This document shows positions 1 through 8,525 of a stretch of DNA of 20,485 bases, piece by piece. This stretch comes from Alistipes sp. (lineage in GTDB: Bacteria > Bacteroidota > Bacteroidia > Bacteroidales > Rikenellaceae). Location of the stretch: NCBI GenBank assembly GCA_017560305.1, contig JAFYOF010000108.1, forward strand, positions 1 to 20,485, in the 5' to 3' direction. Each line of letters starts with the position of its first letter. Positions within the stretch are counted from its first letter, which is position 1. Made by a program: the position numbers and the translations under genes. Below the pieces are notes generated by a model. That model was not told the origin of the DNA, did no database searches, and saw only the letters and a list, made by a program, of their open reading frames with translations.

Positions 1-1004
1 CGTTTGCTATTGAGATTGCCCGCAAGATTGGTCTGCCCGAGGATATCATCCGCACGGCAAGTGACAAGGCGGGTAGCGACCATATCAACCTTGAGCGTCA
101 GTTGCGTGAGATTGCGCGTGACCGCCGCTACTGGTCGCAGAAGCGTGACCGCATCCGTCAGACCGACCGCAAGGTGGAGGAGCTGGAGTCGAGCTACGAG
201 CAGCAGCTCTCTCGCATCAAGGAGGAGCGCAAGGAGATTATCGGCAAGGCAAAGGAGGAGGCGCAGCGCCTCATAGCCGATGCCAACCGCCAGATTGAGA
301 ACACCATCCGCACAATCAAGGAGGCGCAGGCGGAGAAGGAGCTCACACGCCTTGCACGCCGCGAACTGGATGAGTTCAAGGAGTCGGTCGAGAAGACCTC
401 TTCGTCATTCGACAGCCACAAGGTGGAGCAGGAGATGGAGAAACTTCTGCGTCGCAAGCAGCGCCGCGAGGAGAATAAGAAGCGCAAGGGCGAGGTTGTG
501 GCAGAGCCCGAGTTGGCAGTTCCCGCACCAAAGCCTATCGAGGTGGGCTCAAAGGTGAAGATTGAGGGTCAGGAGGTGCTTGGCGTGGTGCAGAGCATCA
601 AGGGCAAGAGGGCACAGGTGGCCTTCGGTCAAATCCTCACGATGGTTGAGAAGGATAAACTCATCCTCGTGTCGAATGCCGAATACAAGAAATCCATCCG
701 ACCTACGCAGGCGCGAACTGTGTTGTCGGTTGATATATCAACGCGCAAACTCAACTTCCGTGATAGCGTCGATGTGCGCGGTATGCGTGCCGTGGAGGCG
801 CTGGAGGTGGTGCAGGACCTGGTTGATGATGCCCTGATGGTGGGCGTTGGTGGCGTAACAATCCTTCACGGTAAGGGTACGGGTGCGCTACAGCAGGAGA
901 TCCGCCGCTACTTGCGTTCTGTCCCCGAGGTGGAGTCTGCAAAGGATGAGCACGCCGACCGAGGTGGCGCAGGTATCACTGTGGTGAGATTCAAAACTAC
1001 TTAA
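1..1004 (+). CDS. mutS2: Endonuclease MutS2, C-terminal part (5' truncated by window edge)
   Basis: The reading frame is open from base 3 with no start in the window, so only the last 333 residues are seen; the ATPase core lies upstream. What remains is the typical MutS2 tail. First comes a long, highly charged coiled-coil-like stretch rich in Glu, Lys and Arg (about residues 30-165 of the visible part). A small beta-rich linker follows (VGSKVKIEGQEVLGVVQSIK), then a C-terminal Smr domain with DVRGMRAVEAL and the hallmark HGKGTGALQQEIRRYL. In the family, Smr domains carry nuclease activity, and MutS2 acts in recombination control or in rescue of collided ribosomes; which role applies here cannot be told. 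The stop is 3 bases before murF-alr, so the two are probably cotranscribed. A TTG at 102 could be misread as a start, but homology continues upstream of it. Confidence 0.93.
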   Translation, partial: FAIEIARKIGLPEDIIRTASDKAGSDHINLERQLREIARDRRYWSQKRDRIRQTDRKVEELESSYEQQLSRIKEERKEIIGKAKEEAQRLIADANRQIENTIRTIKEAQAEKELTRLARRELDEFKESVEKTSSSFDSHKVEQEMEKLLRRKQRREENKKRKGEVVAEPELAVPAPKPIEVGSKVKIEGQEVLGVVQSIKGKRAQVAFGQILTMVEKDKLILVSNAEYKKSIRPTQARTVLSVDISTRKLNFRDSVDVRGMRAVEALEVVQDLVDDALMVGVGGVTILHGKGTGALQQEIRRYLRSVPEVESAKDEHADRGGAGITVVRFKTT

Positions 1005-1007
1005 AAG

Positions 1008-3371
1008 ATGAGATATAGACTATCGGAAATAGCGCAGATGTGCCAGGGTGTGCACTACGGCGAAGATGTGGTGGTGTGTGATGTTGTGACCGACTCACGC
1101 AACTGTGCCTTCGGCGATGGTGCTATGTTTGTCGCTATGAAGGGCGTGAATCACGATTCGCATAACTTCCTTGCCGATATGTATCAGAGCGGTGTGCGTG
1201 CCTTTATGGTCGAGCGCGACCGAGAGGTGGGCGCATTGCAGGGTACGGGTTACATCGTGGTGGATAACTCCATCGAGGCTCTGCAACGCCTGGCGGCGGA
1301 GCATCGCGCACGCTTTCAGGGTGTTGTGGTGGGTATCACGGGCTCCAACGGTAAGACCGTAGTCAAGGAATGGACAGCCCGCGCTTTGCCGCAGGATGTG
1401 AAGTTCTTCGCCTCGCCGATGAGCTATAACTCGCAGTTGGGCGTGGCCTTGTCGCTTTTGATGATTGAGGGCGACGAGGATGTGGCACTCATCGAGGCGG
1501 GTATCTCCGAGCCAAACGAGATGGCTCGTCTGGAGCGTATGATTCGCCCCAATATTGCAGTCATCACCTCTATAGGTGACGCCCATCAGGCAAATTTCGA
1601 GAGCGTGGAGCAGAAGGTGCGTGAGAAACTGGTGCTGGCGCAGAGGGCAAAGACTCTGATTTTCCACACCGACTATTACGAGTTGTCGGCGGTGCTGGGT
1701 CTTGAGAAGTTCGATTTTTGTCAGGTCGATGCAGCATATTACGAAGTTCCCGAGGTTGTCTCGCCCAGCGAGGCGACGATGGCAAATGCGCAGATTGTCA
1801 AGTGCCTGTGTCATTGGCTCGGCTATGAGGATTTGACCCTTCCAGCCTCCGATGTGGCTATGCGCCTTGAGGTGAAGGAGGGCGAGGCTGGCTCGACGCT
1901 GATTAACGACAGTTACAATTCAGATATAAACTCCCTTGCTCTGGCGCTTGATACGCTGCGCAGCGTGGCGTTGGGTGCTGACACGGTGGCAATTGTGTCT
2001 GATATCCTGCAGAGCGGAATGAGCGACGAGGAGTTGTATTCGCGCGTGGCGAAACTGGTGAAGAAGGCGCGCGTGAAGAAGTTTATAGGTGTGGGCGAGA
2101 GGATTGCGGCCTGTGCCGACAAGTTCGCTTCGGGTAGCGAGTTTTATCCTACCACCGAGGCTTTGATGCAGGGACTCAAGCACGAGGATATCGAGGGTCG
2201 CACAATCCTTCTGAAGGGCAACCGCCGACACCACTTCGAGCGTATCTGCCACCACCTTGAGCGCAAGAGTCACACTACGGTGCTGGAGGTAAACCTCGAC
2301 GCTATGACCCACAATGTGGGCTACTTCCGTAAGTTCCTGCCGATGAATCACCGCCTTGTTGCGATGGTCAAGGCGCATAGTTACGGCACGGGCGATGTCG
2401 AGGTGGCGCAGTTGATGCAGCGTCTGGGCGTTAGTTACCTCGCCGTGGCATTTGCCGACGAGGGCGTGGTGTTGCGTCAGAAGGGTATCACGATGCCTAT
2501 CGTGGTGCTCAATGCCGATGCCGGCAGTTTCGACAAGATGATAAATTACAGGCTTGAGCCTGAGATATATAGTTTCCACTCGCTGGAGGATTTTGAGCGC
2601 AGCGTGGAGCGTTATGGTGCGCACGGCTATCCAGTGCATATCAAACTCGATACGGGTATGCACCGACTGGGCTTCGTTGAGGCCGAGGTTGAGGCGCTGA
2701 AGGAGCGTCTGGTGGCAAACCGCAATGTGAGGGTGGCGAGCATCTTTGCCCACCTATCGTGTGCCGACGACCCAACGCAGGATGACTTCACGCGCGAGCA
2801 GATTGCACGATTTGATGCGATGAGCAGCAGGGTAGCGGAGGCTCTCCCTTATGAGGTTATCCGCCACACTGCCAACTCGGCAGCCATCGAGCGATTCCCC
2901 GAGGCGCAGTTTGATATGTGTCGCCTGGGCTTGGGTCTTTATGGCTACGGCTACAAGCACAACGATGAGTTGCAACCCGTGGCGGCGCTCAAGACACGCA
3001 TCGTGCAGATTCGTGAGCGCAAGGCGGGCGAGGCGATTGGATATGGCCGCAGCGAGGTGCTTGGGCGCGACAGCCTGATTGCCACTATCCCGATAGGTTA
3101 TGCCGATGGTCTGGACAGACACCTCGGCGGCGGAGAGTGGAAGATGCTGGTGGCGGGTCACGCAGTGCCTACCGTAGGCAGAATATGTATGGATAGTTGT
3201 ATGATTGATGTGACTGATGTTCCATCGGTGGTTGAGGGCGACTCGGTGAGTGTCTTCTCGGCGGTGGCGGGCAATACGCCCGAGGATATGGCTCAGGTGC
3301 TGGGTACTATCCCCTATGAGATTATCACCTCAATCTCGGCTCGTGTAAAACGCATATATGTAAGAGAGTAA
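1008..3371 (+). CDS. murF-alr: Bifunctional UDP-MurNAc-tripeptide:D-Ala-D-Ala ligase / alanine racemase
   Basis: This 787-residue fusion joins two cytoplasmic peptidoglycan-precursor enzymes. Residues 1-420 are MurF-like: an N-terminal UDP-substrate domain (VVTDSR at 26-31), the ATP-binding loop GITGSNGKT at 109-117, then SYNSQLG and an NDSYNSD segment typical of Mur ligases. Residues about 423-787 are a PLP-dependent alanine racemase with the barrel start LEVNLDAMTHN, the PLP lysine at K455 (MVKAHSYGTG), HTANSAA, the IGYADG segment with the catalytic-type tyrosine Y698, and GRICMDSCMIDVTDV. The racemase makes D-Ala; the MurF half adds D-Ala-D-Ala to the UDP-MurNAc-tripeptide. The D-Ala-D-Ala ligase that links the two steps is not in the window. 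Such fusions are known from Bacteroidetes. The stop codon overlaps the next start (TAATG), which suggests translational coupling. Confidence 0.96.
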   Translation: MRYRLSEIAQMCQGVHYGEDVVVCDVVTDSRNCAFGDGAMFVAMKGVNHDSHNFLADMYQSGVRAFMVERDREVGALQGTGYIVVDNSIEALQRLAAEHRARFQGVVVGITGSNGKTVVKEWTARALPQDVKFFASPMSYNSQLGVALSLLMIEGDEDVALIEAGISEPNEMARLERMIRPNIAVITSIGDAHQANFESVEQKVREKLVLAQRAKTLIFHTDYYELSAVLGLEKFDFCQVDAAYYEVPEVVSPSEATMANAQIVKCLCHWLGYEDLTLPASDVAMRLEVKEGEAGSTLINDSYNSDINSLALALDTLRSVALGADTVAIVSDILQSGMSDEELYSRVAKLVKKARVKKFIGVGERIAACADKFASGSEFYPTTEALMQGLKHEDIEGRTILLKGNRRHHFERICHHLERKSHTTVLEVNLDAMTHNVGYFRKFLPMNHRLVAMVKAHSYGTGDVEVAQLMQRLGVSYLAVAFADEGVVLRQKGITMPIVVLNADAGSFDKMINYRLEPEIYSFHSLEDFERSVERYGAHGYPVHIKLDTGMHRLGFVEAEVEALKERLVANRNVRVASIFAHLSCADDPTQDDFTREQIARFDAMSSRVAEALPYEVIRHTANSAAIERFPEAQFDMCRLGLGLYGYGYKHNDELQPVAALKTRIVQIRERKAGEAIGYGRSEVLGRDSLIATIPIGYADGLDRHLGGGEWKMLVAGHAVPTVGRICMDSCMIDVTDVPSVVEGDSVSVFSAVAGNTPEDMAQVLGTIPYEIITSISARVKRIYVRE

Positions 3372-4081
3372 TGGCAGGAGTTTTATATATGATACCTTGT
3401 CCGATTTCGGACTTGACTGAGGTCTACGATGTGACCCCCGAGGCTAATCGCAAGATAATCGACAGCCTCGACTACTTCATTGTGGAGAATGTGCGTTCGG
3501 CGCGCCGTTTTCTGTCGAAGGCAAAGATTGCGCGTCGCATCGACGATCTGGAGTTTGTGGAGCTCAACGAGCATACGCTGGCGGGTGCAGCCATCGAGCA
3601 GATGGTGAAGCCTATCCTTGAGGGACGCTCGGCGGGTGTAATCTCCGAGGCGGGTGTGCCAGGCGTTGCCGACCCAGGTGCGCTGGTCGTGGAGGCGTGC
3701 CACCGCAAGGGCATCAGGGTAGTGCCTTTGGTTGGTCCTTCATCAATTCTGCTGGCTATGATGGCGTCGGGACTGAATGGTCAGTCATTCGCCTTCAACG
3801 GCTACTTGCCCGTGAAACCACCCGAGCGTGCTAAGGCACTCAAGGGCTTTGAGCGCAGGGTAGTGAGCGAGCACCAGTCGCAGGTCTTCATCGAAGCGCC
3901 TTACCGCAATGTGAAACTTATGGAGCAGATGCTTCAGGTCTGCGCTGCCGAGATTCGTCTCACCGTGGCGTGCGACATCACCTCGCCCGATGAGTTCATC
4001 ATAACGCGTCCCATTGCGCAGTGGCGCAAGTGCGGTGTGCCAGATATTGCAAAACGCCCTACGATATTCATTTTAGGTTAG
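3371..4081 (+). CDS. RsmI-like SAM-dependent methyltransferase (tetrapyrrole methylase fold)
   Basis: The 236-residue product has the TP-methylase fold of the RsmI group. Visible signatures are ISEAGVPGVADPGA at 91-104 (the SAM-pocket motif, usually DAGTPxISDPG in RsmI), VPLVGPSS at 118-125, FNGYLP at 142-147 and FIEAPYRN. RsmI 2'-O-methylates C1402 of 16S rRNA. This protein is shorter than typical RsmI, lacks the usual C-terminal extension, and has GVPGVADPG in place of GTPxISDPG. Bacteroidetes often encode such a second, RsmI-related methyltransferase, so the substrate is uncertain and no symbol is given. It starts inside the murF-alr stop codon, and 38 bases separate it from grpE. Confidence 0.85.
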   Translation: MAGVLYMIPCPISDLTEVYDVTPEANRKIIDSLDYFIVENVRSARRFLSKAKIARRIDDLEFVELNEHTLAGAAIEQMVKPILEGRSAGVISEAGVPGVADPGALVVEACHRKGIRVVPLVGPSSILLAMMASGLNGQSFAFNGYLPVKPPERAKALKGFERRVVSEHQSQVFIEAPYRNVKLMEQMLQVCAAEIRLTVACDITSPDEFIITRPIAQWRKCGVPDIAKRPTIFILG

Positions 4082-4090
4082 GCTTGGGCA

Positions 4091-4099
4091 TATAATTTG
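4091..4099 (+). promoter_or_regulatory. Possible internal -7 promoter element before grpE
   Basis: TATAATTTG in the only sizeable gap of the left cluster resembles the Bacteroidetes -7 element TAnnTTTG, but with three instead of two bases between TA and TTTG. No convincing -33 TTTG is seen about 20 bases upstream. A start point near 4106 would give grpE a short leader and allow separate heat-shock control of grpE-dnaJ. No CIRCE inverted repeat is visible. Weak candidate. Confidence 0.25.
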
Positions 4100-4119
4100 C
4101 GCTATTAGTATTAGGAAAT

Positions 4120-4749
4120 ATGATTAAACACACAGATATGACAGAGGAAAAGATTAAGAATCAGGAAGTTAATGATCAGGAGGCAACATCGGCAGCAGAG
4201 GCTAACACCTCAGCCGAGGGCTCAGCAAGTGCCAATGTGGCAGACGATGAGCAGAGCGCTTCTGCCAATGTGGCAGAGGATGGCGCAGAGCAGGGTGAGC
4301 CTGTAGCAGAGCCTTCACAGGAGGAGATTATTGCCGTTTGGCGAGATAAATATATGCGCCTTCAGGCGGAGTTTGACAACTATCGCAAGCGTACCTTGCG
4401 CGAGAAGATGGACTTGGTGGCGAGCGGTGGCTCGGATGTGATTAAGTCGATGCTCTCGGTGCTGGATGATATGTACCGCGCGGTGGCTGCATCCGAGAAG
4501 AGCGAGGATATCAACGCTTTGCGCGAGGGCGAGAAGCTCGTGTTGCAGAAGTTTGAGGAGGCGTTGCGTCAGAAGAATGTCACAGAGATTGAGGCTGTGG
4601 GCAAGGAGTTTGACCCCGATTTCCACGAGGCTGTGGCTCGTTTCGCAGCAGGCGAGGAGATGAAGGGCAAGGTGATTGATGTCGTTCAGCGTGGCTATAT
4701 GCTCTCTGACAAGGTATTGCGCTATGCAAAGGTAGTAGTGGGCGAGTAG
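4120..4749 (+). CDS. grpE: GrpE, nucleotide exchange factor of DnaK
   Basis: The 209-residue product ends in the diagnostic GrpE region: DFHEAVARFAAGEEMKGKV followed by IDVVQRGYMLSDKVLRYAKVVV. Before it lies the helical segment WRDKYMRLQAEFDNYRKRT (residues 74-92) that forms the long dimer helix. GrpE releases ADP from DnaK in the cytoplasm. The first 70 residues are acidic, Ala/Ser/Glu-rich and probably disordered, and contain a short internal duplication. Two starts fit: 4120 (AGGA at 4113-4116, close spacing) and 4138 (MTEEKIKN, A-rich upstream sequence of the kind Bacteroidetes favour); 4120 is kept without strong preference. dnaJ follows after 20 bases. dnaK is not adjacent. Confidence 0.95.
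   Translation: MIKHTDMTEEKIKNQEVNDQEATSAAEANTSAEGSASANVADDEQSASANVAEDGAEQGEPVAEPSQEEIIAVWRDKYMRLQAEFDNYRKRTLREKMDLVASGGSDVIKSMLSVLDDMYRAVAASEKSEDINALREGEKLVLQKFEEALRQKNVTEIEAVGKEFDPDFHEAVARFAAGEEMKGKVIDVVQRGYMLSDKVLRYAKVVVGE
4222..4293 (+). repeat. Imperfect tandem duplication in the disordered N-terminus of GrpE
   Basis: Residues 35-45 (SASANVADDEQ) and 46-58 (SASANVAEDGAEQ) are near copies. The 14-base core GCCAATGTGGCAGA occurs identically at 4231-4244 and 4264-4277, 33 bases apart and in frame. It looks like a small in-frame duplication in a tolerant linker. Confidence 0.7.
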
Positions 4750-4769
4750 TTAGATAAAACTCATTAGAG

Positions 4770-5924
4770 ATGGCAGAGAAAAGGGATTATTACGAGGTGT
4801 TGGGCGTCGAGAAGAACGCCAATGCCGATGAGATAAAGAAGGCCTACCGTAAGGCGGCTATCAAGTTCCACCCCGACAAGAATCCAGGCGACAAGGAGGC
4901 CGAGGAGAAGTTCAAGGAGGCGGCGGAGGCTTATGATGTGCTCTCCAACCCCGACAAGCGTGCGCGCTACGACCAGTTCGGTCACGCGGGTATGAGCGGT
5001 GCTGCGGGCGGCGGCTTCAGCGGTGGTGGCTTCGGAGGATTCTCTATGGAGGATATCTTCTCGCAGTTTGGTGATATTTTCGGTGGTCACTTCGGTGGCT
5101 TCTCTTCGCGTGGCGGTGGCGGCAGACGAGTAAATCGTGGTAGCGACATCCGTGTGAAGGTGAAACTCACTCTTGCCGAGATTGCCAACGGCACAACCAA
5201 GAAACTCAAGATCAGCAAGTCCGTAGCGTGCGACAAGTGCGGTGGCACAGGCGCAAAGGACTCATCTTCATACTCAACCTGCTCGACTTGTAATGGTGCG
5301 GGCTATGTGACTCGTGTCGAGAACACATTCTTCGGCCGTATGCAGACTCAGGGCGTATGTCCTACTTGTAACGGCGAGGGTAAGACCATTTCAGCAAAGT
5401 GCTCGGCTTGCAACGGCGAGGGCGCTGTGCGTGGCGACGAGGTTGTCGAGATTAAGATTCCTGCCGGCGTAGGAGAGGGTATGGCTGTGACCGTATCGGG
5501 CAAGGGTAACGCAGCACGCCGTGGTGGCGTGAATGGCGACCTGCTGGTGGTTATCGAGGAGGAGCACAACCCAGAGTTGGTGCGTGATGGTAACGACTTG
5601 ATTCACAACCTGAATCTGCCTGTTACAACCTGTATCCTCGGTGGCGAGGTGGAGGTTCCTACCATCGACGGTCGTGCCAAGATCAAGATTGCTGCGGGTA
5701 CTCACGCGGGTAAGGTGTTGCGTTTGCGCGGCAAGGGTCTGCCCGATGTGAACGGCTACGGCAGAGGCGATATCCTCATCGTGGTGGATATCACCATCCC
5801 TGACTCGCTCAACAGCGAGGAGCGTAAACTGGTAGAGAAGCTCGCCGAGCAGCCTCACTTCAAGCACGCCGAGAGCGTCGAGAGTCAGAATATCTTCGAG
5901 CGAATGAAGAACTTTTTCAGATAA
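4770..5924 (+). CDS. dnaJ: Chaperone DnaJ (Hsp40)
   Basis: A full-length 384-residue class A DnaJ. The J domain is at residues 5-70 with the DnaK-activating HPD at 34-36. A Gly/Phe-rich linker spans about 75-118. The zinc-finger domain has four CxxCxGxG repeats with cysteine pairs at 154/157, 171/174, 197/200 and 211/214. The C-terminal substrate-binding domain follows ([14 protein letters not shown]). It delivers unfolded clients to DnaK and stimulates its ATPase in the cytoplasm. It sits 20 bases after grpE and 14 bases before a small membrane-protein gene, so it belongs to the same transcript. All zinc ligands and the HPD are present. Confidence 0.98.
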   Translation: MAEKRDYYEVLGVEKNANADEIKKAYRKAAIKFHPDKNPGDKEAEEKFKEAAEAYDVLSNPDKRARYDQFGHAGMSGAAGGGFSGGGFGGFSMEDIFSQFGDIFGGHFGGFSSRGGGGRRVNRGSDIRVKVKLTLAEIANGTTKKLKISKSVACDKCGGTGAKDSSSYSTCSTCNGAGYVTRVENTFFGRMQTQGVCPTCNGEGKTISAKCSACNGEGAVRGDEVVEIKIPAGVGEGMAVTVSGKGNAARRGGVNGDLLVVIEEEHNPELVRDGNDLIHNLNLPVTTCILGGEVEVPTIDGRAKIKIAAGTHAGKVLRLRGKGLPDVNGYGRGDILIVVDITIPDSLNSEERKLVEKLAEQPHFKHAESVESQNIFERMKNFFR

Positions 5925-5938
5925 TAAACTTTAGCACT

Positions 5939-6388
5939 ATGGGTTGGTTTTCACCTTATAAGCGTCACGCCAATAGTTTCAACTACACACCTCGCTACTT
6001 CGACCCCGCCAAGGAGGAGCGTGAGCAGCGTCGTGCCGAGTTGCGTGGCGAGCGTCTGGACGACCAGGGCGAGTACACGCCTGGCAAATACATCAAGGCA
6101 AAGCGCGCAGCGCGCGACCTGCGCAAGGAGCAGGAGGCCAAGAAGGGCAAGTCGGACAAGCAGATGAAGATGTGGACGATGGGCGTTGCCCTGATGCTGC
6201 TCTTTGTGCTTATCTACCTGCTCATACCTCGTCTGGGTGCTATCTTCGAGATGGCGACTACCGACTCAACGCAGAAGAAGTTTGAGCAGCAACAGCAGGA
6301 GGTCGAGGAGTTTAACCCCTACGCTCCGCTGATTATCGTGCCCAACGACTATGAGGAGGGCGACGAGATAGAAATCATTGAAGAGTAA
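5939..6388 (+). CDS. Single-pass membrane protein of unknown function
   Basis: A 149-residue protein with no recognised domain. The N-terminal 76 residues are strongly basic and charged, with a motif FNYTPRYFDPAKEERE at 14-29. One hydrophobic helix spans about 79-97 (WTMGVALMLLFVLIYLLIP). The C-terminal 45 residues are acidic and Gln-rich. By the positive-inside rule, the basic N-terminus would be cytoplasmic and the acidic tail periplasmic. There is no signal peptide. Short proteins with a similar FNYxPRYxxPxKEE stretch near mutL are recalled from other Bacteroidetes, sometimes misnamed as a riboflavin synthase subunit; nothing here supports that enzyme. It lies 14 bases after dnaJ and 21 before mutL, so it is probably a lineage-conserved operon member. 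Confidence 0.85.
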   Translation: MGWFSPYKRHANSFNYTPRYFDPAKEEREQRRAELRGERLDDQGEYTPGKYIKAKRAARDLRKEQEAKKGKSDKQMKMWTMGVALMLLFVLIYLLIPRLGAIFEMATTDSTQKKFEQQQQEVEEFNPYAPLIIVPNDYEEGDEIEIIEE

Positions 6389-6409
6389 GACCCATCAACC
6401 CGACTAAAG

Positions 6410-8521
6410 ATGGAGAAAGAGAACAAGATACGACTTTTACCCGAGATTGTAGCCAATCAGATTGCTGCGGGCGAGGTGGTGGACAACCCCTCGTCGGTGG
6501 TCAAGGAGATGATGGAGAATGCCATCGACGCAGGCTCAAGGTCGGTGACCGTGAACTTCCGCAACGCAGGTCTGGAACTTATCCAGATTGTGGATGATGG
6601 ATGTGGTATGTCACCCATCGACGCCCGTATGGCCTTTGACCGCCACGCTACCAGCAAGATTCGCGACTTCGACGATGTCTACCGCCTGCAGACCTTTGGT
6701 TTCCGTGGCGAGGCGCTGGCGTCGATTGCTGCGGTGGCACAGGTGGAGTTGCGCACCCGTCAGAAGGATGACGAGGTGGGCACGGTCACTATTGTCAACG
6801 GTGGCGAGTTTGTCTCGCAAACCCCGACGATGTGTCCCGTGGGCTCGCAGTTCTTTGTTCGTAATCTCTTCTACACCGCACCCGCACGCCGTAAGTTCAA
6901 CGGTGACCGCACCAAGATGGTGACCGAGATTAAGAAGGTCTTTCGTCAGGTGGCGCTCTGCAATCCGCAGGTGAGGTGCGAGTTGATGTCAAACGATATG
7001 CCTATCATCACGCTCGGCTCAGGGTCGCTGATGGAGCGCATCATCGATGTTGTGGGTCGCCATATCAAGACCAACCTCTTGGAGGTGGATGTCGACACAT
7101 CCATCGTCAAGGTGAAGGGCTATGTGGGTCGTCCTGCGGCAGCGAAGCAGAAGAATAACGAGCAGTATCTCTTTGTTAATGGTCGTTATTTCCGCTCTCC
7201 GCAGATTTATCGCGCCATTATGAAGGCGTATGAAAAACTCATTCCCGACAACTGCTCGCCATCCTATTTCCTCTACCTTACGGTGGAGCCCGACCGTGTG
7301 GATGTGAATGTCTCGCCTCATAAGACCGAGGTGCGCTTCGCCGACGCCGAGGATGTTAACCAGATTGTCAGCGCCGCCGTGCGCTCGACACTTGCCAAGA
7401 GCGGTAGCGTGGGTATGATGGAGTTTGAGCAGAGTGCGCTGGATATCCCCGTGATGAGCGACGACACGATGATTTACGCCGAACCGAAGGTTACCGATAA
7501 TATGGACTACAACCCATTCAGAGAGGATTATGTCAGCGATGTGGAGCCTGCAGAGCCTCGCATCGACGACTACACTGCGGCTATGTTGCGAGCCTCGCAG
7601 AGTGGTGGTTCAAGGAGCAGTTCTTCTTCGGCGCGTGCAGCGCTTAGCGTGACACCACAGGTGGATATGCCAGGCTTGCGTGATGTGGCGTGGGGCAGCC
7701 TCTCCGATCTCGATGATTTCGAGATGGAGCCAGAGCCTGTAAAGCCCGTAACGCCAACTATGCCGTTTGAGCCAAAACATTCGTTTGAGCCAATCACCTC
7801 ATTTGGGCAGGAGAGTGCCGAAGCCGATGATTATCGTGATGTTTCCAGCACGCTGCTTTCGGGCGGTATCGACCTGAGTGATTTGGTGGATGATGAGGAG
7901 AGTAATCTGGAGTTCGTTCCTGCCGCTGGTCTTCAGCAGCAGTTGAGCGTAGAGCAGGGTCTCTGCTTTTCGGATGTGATGCCTCTTGTGGGCGGTCTGG
8001 CGATGGCTGTGAGTGGCGGTCGCACGATGGTTGTCGACCTGCGCAGAGTGAAGGAGCGTCTGTTGTTTGATGGCTATCTCGCTATGCTCAAGGGTGGCAG
8101 TTGCGCTTCGCAGAAGTTGCTCTTTCCCGAGGAGTTGGTGCTCTCGGAGGATGATTACGCCCTGCTGAAGGAGCACGAGGTAGAGTTCGCTGCGCTGGGC
8201 TTCGATATGGAACTTGAGGGTGAGGGTCGTGTTGCGCTGGGCGGTGTGCCCGCCAATGTGGCTGTCGAGCAGGCTGATGCCTTGTTGTATGAGTTGTTGC
8301 GCGAGGTTGAGTCCAATGCAAATGCGCAGGAGCGTATGAAGGAGGACTTGGCTCGTGTGATGGCGGTCAAGGGCTCGCACTCGCTTCCAAGAATGGGTCG
8401 CGCGGAGGCACAGGAGTTGCTCTCAAGATTGTGTGAATGTGAAAATTACAGTTTCTCGCCATCGGGTAAGCCCATTATGGCGGAGGTTGCGATAGATGAA
8501 TTGAAATCAAAATTAAGTTAG
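6410..8521 (+). CDS. mutL: DNA mismatch repair protein MutL
   Basis: The 703-residue product has an intact N-terminal GHKL ATPase: NQIAAGEVVDNPSSVVKE (catalytic-type E33, N37), DDGCGM at 62-67, ATSKI at 80-84 and GFRGEAL at 97-103. The transducer domain follows (NGRYFRSPQIYRAI; PHKTEVRF). A long acidic linker spans about residues 340-505. A C-terminal dimerisation domain covers about 510-703. MutL couples MutS mismatch recognition to strand incision. The C-terminal endonuclease motifs are degenerate: DQHA(x)2E(x)4E is DLRR..E....D at 543-554, and the CPHGRP motif is SPSGKP at 683-688, so the metal site is probably lost. It lies within the long plus-strand cluster, 4 bases before the rhomboid gene. 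Confidence 0.96.
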   Translation: MEKENKIRLLPEIVANQIAAGEVVDNPSSVVKEMMENAIDAGSRSVTVNFRNAGLELIQIVDDGCGMSPIDARMAFDRHATSKIRDFDDVYRLQTFGFRGEALASIAAVAQVELRTRQKDDEVGTVTIVNGGEFVSQTPTMCPVGSQFFVRNLFYTAPARRKFNGDRTKMVTEIKKVFRQVALCNPQVRCELMSNDMPIITLGSGSLMERIIDVVGRHIKTNLLEVDVDTSIVKVKGYVGRPAAAKQKNNEQYLFVNGRYFRSPQIYRAIMKAYEKLIPDNCSPSYFLYLTVEPDRVDVNVSPHKTEVRFADAEDVNQIVSAAVRSTLAKSGSVGMMEFEQSALDIPVMSDDTMIYAEPKVTDNMDYNPFREDYVSDVEPAEPRIDDYTAAMLRASQSGGSRSSSSSARAALSVTPQVDMPGLRDVAWGSLSDLDDFEMEPEPVKPVTPTMPFEPKHSFEPITSFGQESAEADDYRDVSSTLLSGGIDLSDLVDDEESNLEFVPAAGLQQQLSVEQGLCFSDVMPLVGGLAMAVSGGRTMVVDLRRVKERLLFDGYLAMLKGGSCASQKLLFPEELVLSEDDYALLKEHEVEFAALGFDMELEGEGRVALGGVPANVAVEQADALLYELLREVESNANAQERMKEDLARVMAVKGSHSLPRMGRAEAQELLSRLCECENYSFSPSGKPIMAEVAIDELKSKLS

Positions 8522-8525
8522 AAAG

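Noticed and set aside
1095..2753. Long antisense open frames opposite murF-alr
   Set aside because: They have no recognisable domains, are rich in His/Leu/Arg as expected from the complement of GC-rich coding DNA, and the plus-strand gene has all catalytic motifs.
4082..4119. CIRCE/HrcA operator before grpE
   Set aside because: No inverted repeat of that type is present in the 38-base gap.
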